Positions 25,998 to 34,919 of a stretch of 64,000 bases of DNA are shown here, piece by piece. The DNA comes from Bacteroidaceae bacterium (lineage in GTDB: Bacteria > Bacteroidota > Bacteroidia > Bacteroidales > Bacteroidaceae): positions 42,291 to 106,290 of the forward strand of contig JAFTYP010000007.1 of NCBI GenBank assembly GCA_017461345.1, read 5' to 3'. Positions within the stretch are counted from its first letter, which is position 1; every line of letters starts with the position of its first letter. Position numbers and translations under genes: made by a program. The notes beneath the pieces are model-generated. The model was not told the origin of the DNA and made no database searches. It saw only the letters and a program-made list of their open reading frames with translations.

Positions 25998-28900
25998 ATG
26001 AATTATTTAAAAATTAGTCGTATTCTTATTGCGACATGCTTTTGCATGATTGCCGGACAGAATGCTGTCAAAGCACAGAACGGCAATCCACATACCCTGG
26101 TAGGGGATGTGACATTTAACAATGTTGTCCTTAGTTGGAAGGCACCTGCCACTGACATTACATTGCAATGGCACGATGGCGAAGACTACAATGGCACGGA
26201 CGGTGTTTTGTCAGACCCTCAAGGTAGTGTGGTTTATTACGTTGCCAACAAGTTCACGAAAGAAGATCTCCAGAATTATGTCGGCGAAGTTATAGACAGC
26301 ATGTCTTTCTTCGAGTATCGTCCTGCTTATAAGGTTACAGCCCTGATTTATGAGAATGGAGAACCTGTTGTAGAGCAGAATGTAGACTTGTCAAACTTCA
26401 AAAAGAACACAGTTCGTAAGTTTGCCCTGAGCAGCCCTTATACTATTCCGGCAGAGAAGGAACTAATGTTTGTCATTAGGTACGAATATGGTAGCAACCA
26501 GGATTTCATGGCTATCTGCGACAGGACTCCCACACCTGGAAAGGGCAACCTCTATTCCTATGATGGCAAGACATGGAACAACGACGGCCCTGGCGACTAT
26601 CTCGTTACTGCTTATATCAAGAACAATACCGCTGCTGATGCAACTCCCGAAGGATATAATGTGTACAGAGATGGTGTTAAGGTAAACGAGGCTCCTGTTG
26701 CTGAAACCACAGCCACTCTCAATGGCGAGACAACAGGAACACATCAATACTATGTTGCTGCTGTATATGGCACAACAGAAAAGCAATCAAAGCCCGTTTC
26801 TCTTTATTGCGCACCGGTGACTGATTTTGTTCCCCCTGTTTCTTCCATAAAAGCATCTAAAGAAGACCTTAACGGCACAATAGAATGGACTGCACCTCTT
26901 GGCCGTTCAAACGAAATCACCTGGTCAAACAAAGAGTACAGCACTACCATTGGCGGTACCAGTTCCAGCCCCAAAGTATGGATTAAACAGGAATTCGATG
27001 CAAACGACATGATAGCATATCCCAATCATAAGATTACTGCCATCAACTCATTCATCAATGGTCCTATAACCGGCATTACCTTGTTTGTTATCAAGAATGG
27101 TGTCATCGACTACCATCAGCCCATTGAGGCTGCTGCGTTAGAGAGCATTGTAAACAACTCTTGGAACAAGTTCACACTCACTACTCCCTATAAGTTCGAG
27201 GCAGGCAATAAGTATTCATTCGGTATTTATTATACACATGCTAAGGGTGAGAAACCCATCGCGGTTGACAACTCTGCCGGCGTAGATGTAAAGGGTAACA
27301 GTTTCTCTACTTCTTCACCCAAATCTGCAGGTTTCGAAAAGACCACTCCTTCTTGGAAAACATTGGCATCCGGCAACATCCCCGGTAACTTCATGCTTAC
27401 CGCAGACATCGAGGCTGATGGCGAAGTCGCTCCAGCATCAGAAATCACCGGATATGACATCTATCGTGACGGCAACCTGATTGCTTCTGATGTGAAGGAG
27501 TTGAAGTACACCGACACCGTAACAGATCTCGGTACGTATCTCTATGGAGTAGTCAGCAAAGGTAAGGACGGCAAGGTTTCGCCGGCCAAGGAAATCAGCA
27601 TCACTTACACTCTCCCTGCTACCTACGAGGCTCCTGTCATTATCTCCAGTTCTTACGAGAACAACGAGTTGAATATCTCATACACCTCTGACGCCTATGA
27701 ACTCAAGCACTATGGCACACCAACATATATGGCCGGATTCGCTGAGGAGATGCCCGACCTTCTCTATGGTGCCAAGTTTACGAAGGAGGAACTTGCCGAC
27801 TATGTTGGATATGAATTCAATTCCTTGAAGTTTGCTATCGGTTCCGGTATTACAACCTTCAACCTTGAGGTTTATGAGTCTGGCAATACTACTCCCATTT
27901 ATTCCGAAAAGATGGAAGGAATAGAGGCAGGCTATCTTTACACCACATCTCCTTCTTCAAAGATTGTCATTCCTGCAGACAAAGACCTCTATCTCGTTTA
28001 CAAAGCAACACTGCCTGCAAGTGCTTCTGGCATTATCCTCGACGATGGTCCTGCTCATGAGAACGGTGCTGTCGTTAGTCTTAGCGGAGGTGCAAATTGG
28101 TTGAAGTTGGGAACCATCTCTCCCGACCTGAAGGACTACAATATCGTTATCAGCGCCATTGCAGTTCCTTCTTCTGACGATGCCAAGGGTGCCGCCAAGG
28201 CCAAGCAAGTAGTTTTGGGCAACAATCCCGAAAAGTTGGCTGGTATGTCCGAGAGAATTGTCAGCAAGGTAAATACTGCAAATGCTTCTGCAGACGACGA
28301 GTTTGGCATCGAGGCAGCCGTTAAGCCTGCCAAGAAGGCTGTGAAGAAAGCTGCAGGCAAGCCCAAAGCCGTATCCTACCGTGTTTATTGCAACAACGAG
28401 ATTAAGTACGAAGGTACATCTGCAACCTACACAGAAACTATCAGCGAGTATGGCGTGTTCAACTATTACGTTACAGCCATCTTCGAGAAGGGTTGGGAAT
28501 CTCCTGCAAGCCGCATCATCACTGTTGAGAATGAAATCAAGCAGGCAACTCCTGCTCCATTCGATCTCGTCGGATACGAGCAGGACGAGAAGTTCAACCT
28601 TACATGGAAGTCTGTTTCGGAGGCTCCAGTGCTGAAGGTTCACAATGGCGATATTGACTGGGTGAATGGTTGTGGCATGACACACTCCAGCGGTACCTCT
28701 AGCGGCTATCAGACCATGTTGATTCCTGCTGCCGATGTTGCCGACAAGGCTGGCATGGAAATCAGCCACATCCGCTTTGGTTTGCTCGACCCCAATGTCT
28801 ATACAGCCTCTGTGATAGTAATGAAGAACGAAAACATTGTCTACGAACAGGCTGTAGATGTTGCCACACTCGTTAAGGGTTGGAACGAGGTTCGCCTTAA

Positions 28901-29468
28901 CACCCCTGTTACTATCGAGGCAGGTCAGGACCTCTATGTAGGCTACCATCTTTCATATAAGAGCGGTCTCCACCCGATGGCGGGCGACAAGGGTCCTGCA
29001 GTTCCCGGTTACGGCGACCTCATCTCGTCTACTGGTTCTAACGGCTATTGGTATTCTTTGAAGAACAAGTACAAACTTGACTTCAACTGGGTTATCGAGG
29101 CTGTGCTTAAGACTCCCAACACATCTGCTCGCAAGGCTCCAATGCGCACTGAAGATGCCGTTACATACAATGTATATTGCGATGGCGTGGCAGTGGCTAC
29201 AGGTCTTACCACCACCAGTTATGTGGCAGAAAAGGGTGCTTATGGCGATTACACTGTTACAGCAGTTTCAGCAGGTGTAGAGTCAGCCGAGTCAAATGTT
29301 GTAAGTTATGTTGTTTCTGTTGGAATTGATTCAGTTGAAGGTGACAACGCAGCAGAGAACACTGCAGTTTACAGCATCGATGGCCAACTCGTCAACAAGA
29401 GCGGCGAAGTAAACGCTTTGAAGAAAGGCCTCTATATCGTAAACGGCAAGAAATACGTTGTAAAATAA
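25998..29468 (+). CDS. Large secreted modular protein with fibronectin-type and adhesin-like repeats
   Basis: 1156 residues with a signal peptide (ILIATCFCMIAGQNAVKAQ). Four related units of roughly 200-250 residues follow. Each combines a beta-sandwich module recalling cleaved-adhesin (gingipain/hemagglutinin) domains (e.g. VANKFTKEDLQNYVGEVIDS, FTKEELADYVGYEFNSLKFA, IPAADVADKAGMEISHIRFG) with a fibronectin-III-like 'Y.VY.DG' module (YNVYRDGVKV, YDIYRDGNLI, YRVYCNNEIK, YNVYCDGVAV). A Lys/Ala-rich linker (VKPAKKAVKKAAGKPKA) sits near residue 780. It ends with KKGLYIVNGKKYVVK, the exported-protein tail. Probably surface-exposed or secreted, in adhesion or glycan/protein binding; no enzyme domain is seen. 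Confidence 0.75.
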   Translation: MNYLKISRILIATCFCMIAGQNAVKAQNGNPHTLVGDVTFNNVVLSWKAPATDITLQWHDGEDYNGTDGVLSDPQGSVVYYVANKFTKEDLQNYVGEVIDSMSFFEYRPAYKVTALIYENGEPVVEQNVDLSNFKKNTVRKFALSSPYTIPAEKELMFVIRYEYGSNQDFMAICDRTPTPGKGNLYSYDGKTWNNDGPGDYLVTAYIKNNTAADATPEGYNVYRDGVKVNEAPVAETTATLNGETTGTHQYYVAAVYGTTEKQSKPVSLYCAPVTDFVPPVSSIKASKEDLNGTIEWTAPLGRSNEITWSNKEYSTTIGGTSSSPKVWIKQEFDANDMIAYPNHKITAINSFINGPITGITLFVIKNGVIDYHQPIEAAALESIVNNSWNKFTLTTPYKFEAGNKYSFGIYYTHAKGEKPIAVDNSAGVDVKGNSFSTSSPKSAGFEKTTPSWKTLASGNIPGNFMLTADIEADGEVAPASEITGYDIYRDGNLIASDVKELKYTDTVTDLGTYLYGVVSKGKDGKVSPAKEISITYTLPATYEAPVIISSSYENNELNISYTSDAYELKHYGTPTYMAGFAEEMPDLLYGAKFTKEELADYVGYEFNSLKFAIGSGITTFNLEVYESGNTTPIYSEKMEGIEAGYLYTTSPSSKIVIPADKDLYLVYKATLPASASGIILDDGPAHENGAVVSLSGGANWLKLGTISPDLKDYNIVISAIAVPSSDDAKGAAKAKQVVLGNNPEKLAGMSERIVSKVNTANASADDEFGIEAAVKPAKKAVKKAAGKPKAVSYRVYCNNEIKYEGTSATYTETISEYGVFNYYVTAIFEKGWESPASRIITVENEIKQATPAPFDLVGYEQDEKFNLTWKSVSEAPVLKVHNGDIDWVNGCGMTHSSGTSSGYQTMLIPAADVADKAGMEISHIRFGLLDPNVYTASVIVMKNENIVYEQAVDVATLVKGWNEVRLNTPVTIEAGQDLYVGYHLSYKSGLHPMAGDKGPAVPGYGDLISSTGSNGYWYSLKNKYKLDFNWVIEAVLKTPNTSARKAPMRTEDAVTYNVYCDGVAVATGLTTTSYVAEKGAYGDYTVTAVSAGVESAESNVVSYVVSVGIDSVEGDNAAENTAVYSIDGQLVNKSGEVNALKKGLYIVNGKKYVVK

Positions 29469-29517
29469 ACGATAAAACGTAGTCCGATTTCCTCACAGGA
29501 CTGAGGACATTCTATAG

Positions 29518-29555
29518 AACCGTGGCATGGAACAAGAACCATGTCACGGTTTTTT
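29518..29555 (+). terminator. Terminator of the surface protein gene
   Basis: A 13-bp stem, AACCGTGGCATGG with 29539-29551 (one G-T pair), followed by a run of T, 50 bp after the stop codon. Confidence 0.8.
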
Positions 29556-29580
29556 ATGTCTTTATTACATTATACAAGAA

Positions 29581-29615
29581 AAGGGCGGATATTGCTGTTT
29601 GCAATGTCCGCCCTT
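29581..29615 (-). terminator. Terminator of the TrpB2-type gene
   Basis: AAGGGCGGATATTGC pairs with 29601-29615 (one wobble) across a TGTTT loop. On the minus strand it is followed by a T-rich run, 21 bp after the stop at 29637. Confidence 0.75.
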
Positions 29616-29636
29616 GTTGTGTGGAGTGTATGATGC

Positions 29637-31004
29637 TTAAACTTTTGGCAGTCTTTCGAGTGCGGTGTTGATTTCTTCGTCGGTGGGTATGTAGTCGCCC
29701 ATGGTGCCGTCGTTGAATGCTTTGTAGGCGTAGAGGTCGAAGTATCCAGTGCCGGAGAGGTTGAAGACGATGACTTTCTCTTCGCCGGTTTCTTTGCACT
29801 TGAGTGCTTCGTCGATGGCTGCGCGGATGGCATGGCTGCTTTCGGGTGCCGGCAATGTGCCTTCGGCTCGGGCGAATATCTCTGCTGCTTCGAAGATGGC
29901 TGTCTGCTCGTAGGCGCGGGCTTCGAAGAGTCCCTGGTCGTACAACTCGGAGAGGACGGGGCTCATGCCGTGGAAGCGGAGTCCGCCTGCATGGCTGGCA
30001 GAGGGGATGAATTGGCTGCCGACGGTGTACATCTTGGCAAGCGGACAAATCATGCCCGTGTCGCAATAGTCGTAGGCAAACTTGCCGCGTGTGAAACTGG
30101 GGCATGAGGCAGGTTCGGCACCTATAATCTTATAGTTGGCTTCGCCTCTGAGCATTTCGCCGAGGAAGGGCGATGCAAAGCCGCCGAGGTTGCTGCCGCC
30201 ACCGGTGCAGGCGATGAGGATGTCGGGCTTGATGTTATACTTTTGGAGTGCCTTTTGTGTTTCGAGTCCGATGATTGTCTGGTGGAGCAGTACCTGGTTG
30301 AGCACGCTGCCCAGTTCGTAGCGATAGCCTTCGTTTGTGACTGCTGCCTCTACGGCTTCGGAGATGGCGCATCCCAGCGAGCCTGTCGTGCCCGGGTGTT
30401 CGGCCAGAATCTTGCGTCCAACCTCTGTCGTGTCGCTGGGGGAGGGGACAATGCTTGCACCAAACGTGCGTATTACTTCGCGGCGGAAGGGTTTCTGCTC
30501 GTATGAGCATTTCACCATGTAAACCTTCAGGTCGAGGCCAAAGTGCTGGCAGGCCATGCTCAAGGCAGTGCCCCATTGTCCGGCACCTGTTTCTGTGGTT
30601 ACACCTTTCAAGCCCTGTTTCTTGGCATAATAGGCCTGTGCGATGGCGGAGTTCAGTTTGTGTGAGCCGCTTGTGTTGTTGCCTTCGAACTTGTAGAATA
30701 TCTTTGCAGGTGTGTCGAGAGCCTGTTCCAGAAACTTTGCATGCACGAGTGGGCTGGGACGGAACATCTTGTAGAAGTTGAGCACCTCTTCGGGGATGTC
30801 GAACCACTTGGTTTGGTCGTCGAGTTCTTGTGCCACGAGTTCTTTGCAGAAGATGGGTTCCAGTTCTGCATGGGTGAATGCTTTGCCGGTTTGTGGGTTG
30901 AGCAGTGGTTCGGGCTTCTTCTTCATGTCGGCACGCACGTTGTACCACTGGGTGGGCATCTCTTCTTCGCTCAGATAAATCTTGTATGGTATTTCTTCTT
31001 TCAT
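29637..31004 (-). CDS. TrpB2-type tryptophan synthase beta-like PLP enzyme
   Basis: 455 residues from the ATG at 31004; the frame is open to 31145 but homology begins at MKEEIPYKIYLSEEEMPTQWYN. PLP-dependent fold type II: the Schiff-base Lys lies in NNTSGSHKLNSAIAQA and the cofactor phosphate loop is IACTGGGSNLGG. The N-terminal 'PYKIYLSEEEMPTQWYN' and SYEQKPFRREVIRTFGA are features of the TrpB2 group, which is longer than TrpB1. No trpA or other trp gene is adjacent, so it may recycle indole, or make tryptophan or a related amino acid, on its own. Confidence 0.85.
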   Translation of the reverse strand: MKEEIPYKIYLSEEEMPTQWYNVRADMKKKPEPLLNPQTGKAFTHAELEPIFCKELVAQELDDQTKWFDIPEEVLNFYKMFRPSPLVHAKFLEQALDTPAKIFYKFEGNNTSGSHKLNSAIAQAYYAKKQGLKGVTTETGAGQWGTALSMACQHFGLDLKVYMVKCSYEQKPFRREVIRTFGASIVPSPSDTTEVGRKILAEHPGTTGSLGCAISEAVEAAVTNEGYRYELGSVLNQVLLHQTIIGLETQKALQKYNIKPDILIACTGGGSNLGGFASPFLGEMLRGEANYKIIGAEPASCPSFTRGKFAYDYCDTGMICPLAKMYTVGSQFIPSASHAGGLRFHGMSPVLSELYDQGLFEARAYEQTAIFEAAEIFARAEGTLPAPESSHAIRAAIDEALKCKETGEEKVIVFNLSGTGYFDLYAYKAFNDGTMGDYIPTDEEINTALERLPKV

Positions 31005-31049
31005 TTCTTTTTTGTTAGGATTACGAGTGGTATTTCCATAAATCCGTCG

Positions 31050-31057
31050 CAAAGGTA
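31050..31057 (-). promoter_or_regulatory. -7 promoter element for the TrpB2-type gene
   Basis: CAAAGGTA reads TACCTTTG on the minus strand, with TTG about 19 bp upstream. It lies 46 bp before ATG 31004 and supports that start, because the longer frame would begin upstream of it. The rest of the 338-bp gap to blaI (31005-31342) shows nothing I can name. Confidence 0.6.
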
Positions 31058-31342
31058 CAAAGAATAGTTGACACTTCAATGTAAAAGATGCCGTTTGATG
31101 GTTTTTTCTCAATAAAATGCTATAATTTCCTTTTCGATGCCTCAATAATACAATCTTCCTATTCTTTTCAATGTGGCGCCTTGTGTGGTGTGTTGCGGAG
31201 CAATGCTTTGTTAACTACTAAGAATTGTTGGGGCTAAACTAATTATAAATGTTAAAAAACGGGCTCTGTTGTTGCTTTTGACATTTTTTTCTTTGGTGTG
31301 TGTGCATAAAGTCTGTTCCTTTGCGGTAGAAAGACAAATGTT

Positions 31343-31726
31343 ATGACGGAAAAGAAGACTTTGAAGCCGCTCACCCGGGCAGAGATGGATGTGATGAATG
31401 TACTTTGGGATGCCACTCATGCCCTTACGGTCAATCAGATTGTCGATGGCTACCGGGAGCCTCGTCCTGCTTATACCACGGTTGCAACCTTCCTGAAGAT
31501 ACTCGAAGCGAAGGGTTATGTGGAGCATCAGAAGAAGGCGGAGACCGGCCGCACCTTTTACTATTCGCCCATGCTTTCGCGCGAAAAGTATATCACGCAC
31601 ATATTGAAGGATGTGAAGGATACGCTCTTCGGCAGTTCGGCCAAGAACCTTTGCTCCTTTCTCATACAGAATGAAGAACTTTCCGACGAGGATTTGCAGG
31701 AGATTCTTGCTTTAATACAGGGTTAA
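31343..31726 (+). CDS. BlaI/MecI/CopY-family transcriptional repressor
   Basis: A 127-residue winged-helix DNA-binding protein. LTRAEMDVMNVLWDATHALTVNQIVDGY and PAYTTVATFLKILEAKGYVEHQKK are the classical BlaI/CopY N-terminal domain; the C-terminal half mediates dimerisation. In the known systems the repressor is released when the M56 membrane protease partner is activated. Here that partner follows after 3 bp. No beta-lactamase or other obvious target gene is next to it, so the regulated gene is unknown; autoregulation is likely. Confidence 0.92.
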   Translation: MTEKKTLKPLTRAEMDVMNVLWDATHALTVNQIVDGYREPRPAYTTVATFLKILEAKGYVEHQKKAETGRTFYYSPMLSREKYITHILKDVKDTLFGSSAKNLCSFLIQNEELSDEDLQEILALIQG

Positions 31727-31729
31727 GAG

Positions 31730-33367
31730 ATGATGTTGTATTTATTGAAGTCTGCTTTGCTGCTGGCACTGCTTTACGGGGCTTTCGCTTTGTTGCTGAG
31801 CCGTGAGACGTTCCATCGCCTGAATCGTCTGGCATTGCTCTGCGTGCTTGTTGCTTCTGTGGTGCTGCCTGCAGTGCAGATTAGCCTGGAGATGCCCGAC
31901 CTTTTGGGTTTTCTGGATGCTCGGGACCTGTATGTCGAGACCAATGCTACTACGGCTTTGCCGGTGATTCCTGACACCATTTCGGACCATGCGGCACTGC
32001 CTGCCACGGATAAGGTTGAGCAGGAATCGGACTTTCGCAACGAGATGATGCTTTTTCTCCGGTGCCTTTATGTTGCCGGTCTGCTGGTGAGTCTGTCGCT
32101 GTTCCTTGTCCAGATGTTTCGTCTTATGCGGGATATCAGGGGAGGAGTGCATACGAAAGACGAGGCGGGCAATACGGTTGTCATCCACGCCGGAGACTTC
32201 GCGCCTTACAGTTTCCTACATTATATATTTATTAATGCTTCGGATTATGAGACTTTGCGCCGTCCTATTCTGGCTCACGAACAGGCTCATATCCGCCTGT
32301 GCCATACCTTCGACCTCCTGCTCTTCGAGGTTGTGAAGGCCATCCAATGGTTCAATCCGTTTGTCTATCTCTTGGGGCGTGACCTGAAGGCTGTCCACGA
32401 ATACGAGGCAGACAATGCTGTACTAAACTTTGGCATCGATGCAAAGACATATCAACTGTTACTTGTGACGAAGGCTGTAGGAGGCCGACTGCAGACGGTC
32501 TGCAACAACTTGAGTCACCACTCACTGAAAAAACGAATCAAAATGATGCAAAAAAACGAATCCAACTGCTGGCTGATGGGCAAAGTGCTTGTGCTGCCGG
32601 CACTTATGGCAATGGCTGTCGTGGCTTTTGCCAAACCCAAGACGACCATAGACGACGGCGACAAGAGGAACATTACTACGCTGACCACAGGAGACGGCAC
32701 GGCGTATGTTTCTGCCGCCGACAACTCCGAGCGTAAGATGCTCACTGCTTTCCGTATGCCAAAGAAGGGCGTGAATCCGGTGATTGCCAAACGTGGCGAC
32801 GGCATTATCATCACTTGGCTCAAGGGCACGTGGGTGGAGAAGGACTCCGGCTCGTACGTAGAGGAGCGTCCCGTCTGCGAGTCTCCTTATCTCTTCCACA
32901 CCGCTTACGGCAAGATTCTGCTCGACGGCAAAGAGGTTGACATCGACAATCTGCCAGACCTGCCTGCCTCGGCTCTGAAGAAGATGGAGATACGCTTCAA
33001 TGATGGCCGACAGATAAACCTCATCACTACGCCCGTCCGGATTCCCGCCAACGTGAAGGGCAACATCAGTCGCGAGGTGACAATCCTCCTCACCGGTACG
33101 GTTCCCCCGGATGCCTACATGCGTTCGTCGATTTACGTCAATACCGACGGCATACTGCAGAGTTTCAACTGGAAGGACTACGACAGTTACACCTCGTGGA
33201 CAGGCAAGGCTGAGAATGTGCGCCGACACATAAAAGACTTGAAATACATCGACGACTACAACGTGCGCGTTAATGTTCGCAAAGGCGTTTCGCAGGAGCA
33301 TATCGACCGCCTGAAAGGCATCTTCCGCGAGTGTGGCGTGACCCGGTTCAACTTCGCCCGAGAGTAG
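31730..33367 (+). CDS. M56-family (BlaR1-like) membrane metallopeptidase
   Basis: 545 residues. The N-terminal half has about four membrane helices, with the zinc-protease motif HEQAH (in ILAHEQAHIRLCHTFDLLLF) followed by AVHEYEADNAVL, which supplies the third ligand. Another hydrophobic segment near residue 285 (VLVLPALMAMAVVAFAKP) leads into an extracytoplasmic C-terminal region of ~250 residues. That region is not a penicillin-binding sensor; it ends in VRKGVSQEHIDRLKGIFREC. Presumed to sense an envelope signal and inactivate the BlaI-like repressor encoded 3 bp upstream. Confidence 0.88.
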   Translation: MMLYLLKSALLLALLYGAFALLLSRETFHRLNRLALLCVLVASVVLPAVQISLEMPDLLGFLDARDLYVETNATTALPVIPDTISDHAALPATDKVEQESDFRNEMMLFLRCLYVAGLLVSLSLFLVQMFRLMRDIRGGVHTKDEAGNTVVIHAGDFAPYSFLHYIFINASDYETLRRPILAHEQAHIRLCHTFDLLLFEVVKAIQWFNPFVYLLGRDLKAVHEYEADNAVLNFGIDAKTYQLLLVTKAVGGRLQTVCNNLSHHSLKKRIKMMQKNESNCWLMGKVLVLPALMAMAVVAFAKPKTTIDDGDKRNITTLTTGDGTAYVSAADNSERKMLTAFRMPKKGVNPVIAKRGDGIIITWLKGTWVEKDSGSYVEERPVCESPYLFHTAYGKILLDGKEVDIDNLPDLPASALKKMEIRFNDGRQINLITTPVRIPANVKGNISREVTILLTGTVPPDAYMRSSIYVNTDGILQSFNWKDYDSYTSWTGKAENVRRHIKDLKYIDDYNVRVNVRKGVSQEHIDRLKGIFRECGVTRFNFARE

Positions 33368-33373
33368 TCCGAA

Positions 33374-33483
33374 AACATCCAACACCCTTATGACCGGAGA
33401 GGTTAACCGTTATCGTTGGAAAGGTTAACCTTTTCGGTCATAATGCTTAACCATTATTTCAGACATGGCAAGCCCTTTTATAA
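33374..33483. repeat. 22-bp-period intergenic array, five units
   Basis: Starts at 33374, 33396, 33418, 33440 and 33462, the first only 7 bp after the M56 stop codon. Unit 2 has GAGAGGTTAACCGTTAT, unit 3 GGAAAGGTTAACCTTTTC and unit 4 ATAATGCTTAACCATTAT; each is a dyad. Unit 1 begins AACATC like the word at 58273. Located between the converging M56 and permease genes. Confidence 0.8.
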
Positions 33484-33506
33484 ATAAGGCTTTTTTCTTA
33501 TAGCAA

Positions 33507-33537
33507 AGATGTCTGTCGGACCATTCGGCAGACATCT
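33507..33537. terminator. Hairpin between the M56 and permease genes
   Basis: AGATGTCTGTCG pairs with 33526-33537 (one G-T pair) across a 7-base loop. It lies 25 bp beyond the permease stop and probably terminates that gene. Confidence 0.65.
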
Positions 33538-33561
33538 GATTGTTTGTGCCGAAATCTGTAG

Positions 33562-34821
33562 TCAGTCGGGGGTTTTGCTTGCCTTAAAGCCGATGCTCTC
33601 CACGGCTTGCATTATCTCTTCTTCTTTGGCAGAACCGGCTACGCTTGCCGTTCCCTCGTGCAACGACACATCCACTTGTTCTACGCCCTCGACGGCTGCA
33701 ATGGCCTTCCGCACGTTTTCGGCACAATGGTTGCAGTTCATGCCTTCCACACGATAGATGGTGCATGCCGATTCTGCATGGTGGTGATGATGGTGATGCT
33801 GCTTCCATGGCCAAAAGGCACGCACCAGGCAGGCGAGCAAGAAGGCAGTGCAGAGGTAGGAGAACAAGCCTACGCCTTCTTCGTGGCAGGCGGCATAGTG
33901 GGAGATGGGCGCATTGAACCACTCGCGAGGCAGCAGGTGGTCGATGCCGAAACCAAAGACGATGGCTCCCACAACTATGGAAACCAGATAGATGAGCATG
34001 GTGCGTTTACCTAACACTTTACCCACAACCAGTATGCTGGCAGCATTGCATGCCGGCCCAGCCATGAGCAGAACCAGGGCGGCTCCAGGTGTCAAGCCTT
34101 TCAGCATCAGCGCCATTGCAATAGGGATGCTGCCAGTGGCGCAAAGGTACATGGGGATGCTGAAGACGAGCACGAAGAGAATGCTGTAGAGCGTATTGTC
34201 CTGAAAGATATTAAACCACGAATTGGGGACGGCGGCCGTTATGATGCCTGCCACAACAAGGCCTATTGCCAGCCATTTCCCAATATCCTCCATCATCTCC
34301 CCGAAAGCATAGGCAAAAGCACGACGAAGTCTTTTTGACGAAGACGTTGACGTTGACTTTTTGCCATCATTAGCGTTAAGGTTAGCGTTAGGGTTAAGGT
34401 TATCGTTATCGTCAACGTCAACGTTCTCAACCACATTGCAAAGCGTTCCTCCGAAGATGGCCGTCAGCAAAGCCACAACAGGACGTATCACAGCAAAGGG
34501 TAGGCCCATCAGGCTATAGGTGGCTATGATGCTGTCCACACCCGTTTGTGGCGTGGCAATAAGAAAAGATATGGTTGCTCCCTTGCTTGCACCTTCTCGC
34601 CTTATACCCATTGCCGTGGGGATTACACCGCAGGAGCAAAGAGGAAGAGGAACACCGAAAAGAGCAGCCAACACCACACTCCTAAACGACGGTTTGCCCA
34701 GATATCTCGTATAAAGAGTATTGGGAATAAACTCATGCATCAGTCCTGCCAACAGAAAACCAAGCAGCAGAAAAGGCGACATCTCGCATAGCAAAAACCA
34801 TATTTCCGATAGTATATTCAT
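33562..34821 (-). CDS. Permease (SO_0444/YraQ-like) with C-terminal heavy-metal-associated domain
   Basis: 419 residues from the ATG at 34821 (the frame opens earlier but upstream of the promoter). About eight to ten membrane helices in two blocks, with paired FGVPLPLCSCGVIPTAMGIR and ATGSIPIAMALMLKGLTPGA motifs typical of the permease family linked to divalent-metal or organoarsenic efflux. A soluble linker with KKSTSTSSSKRLRR separates the blocks. The last ~75 residues form an HMA domain with the metal-binding GMNCNHCAENV, preceded by seven consecutive His (HHHHHHH). The Cys and His sites suggest copper, zinc or cadmium export; the exact metal is unknown. Confidence 0.85.
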   Translation of the reverse strand: MNILSEIWFLLCEMSPFLLLGFLLAGLMHEFIPNTLYTRYLGKPSFRSVVLAALFGVPLPLCSCGVIPTAMGIRREGASKGATISFLIATPQTGVDSIIATYSLMGLPFAVIRPVVALLTAIFGGTLCNVVENVDVDDNDNLNPNANLNANDGKKSTSTSSSKRLRRAFAYAFGEMMEDIGKWLAIGLVVAGIITAAVPNSWFNIFQDNTLYSILFVLVFSIPMYLCATGSIPIAMALMLKGLTPGAALVLLMAGPACNAASILVVGKVLGKRTMLIYLVSIVVGAIVFGFGIDHLLPREWFNAPISHYAACHEEGVGLFSYLCTAFLLACLVRAFWPWKQHHHHHHHAESACTIYRVEGMNCNHCAENVRKAIAAVEGVEQVDVSLHEGTASVAGSAKEEEIMQAVESIGFKASKTPD

Positions 34822-34843
34822 CTTTCTGTATTCCTTTTTACTG

Positions 34844-34851
34844 CAAAGGTA
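34844..34851 (-). promoter_or_regulatory. -7 promoter element for the metal permease
   Basis: CAAAGGTA reads TACCTTTG on the minus strand, 22 bp before ATG 34821, with TTG 18 bp upstream. It faces away from the mtn promoter at 34895; the two are 43 bp apart. Confidence 0.6.
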
Positions 34852-34894
34852 CGAAAAACTCCAAACTCCCAACTCATAAATCTTAACTTTTTCG

Positions 34895-34902
34895 TACCTT
34901 TG
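34895..34902 (+). promoter_or_regulatory. -7 promoter element for mtn-luxS
   Basis: TACCTTTG, an exact TAnnTTTG match, 17 bp before the mtn ATG at 34920. Confidence 0.6.
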
Positions 34903-34919
34903 CACCAAAATCATTATAT

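Noticed and set aside
33396-33461. BlaI operator cluster
   Set aside because: The same TTAACC dyads occur at 9142 and 37262 far from any BlaI/M56 gene, so they belong to the general array family.
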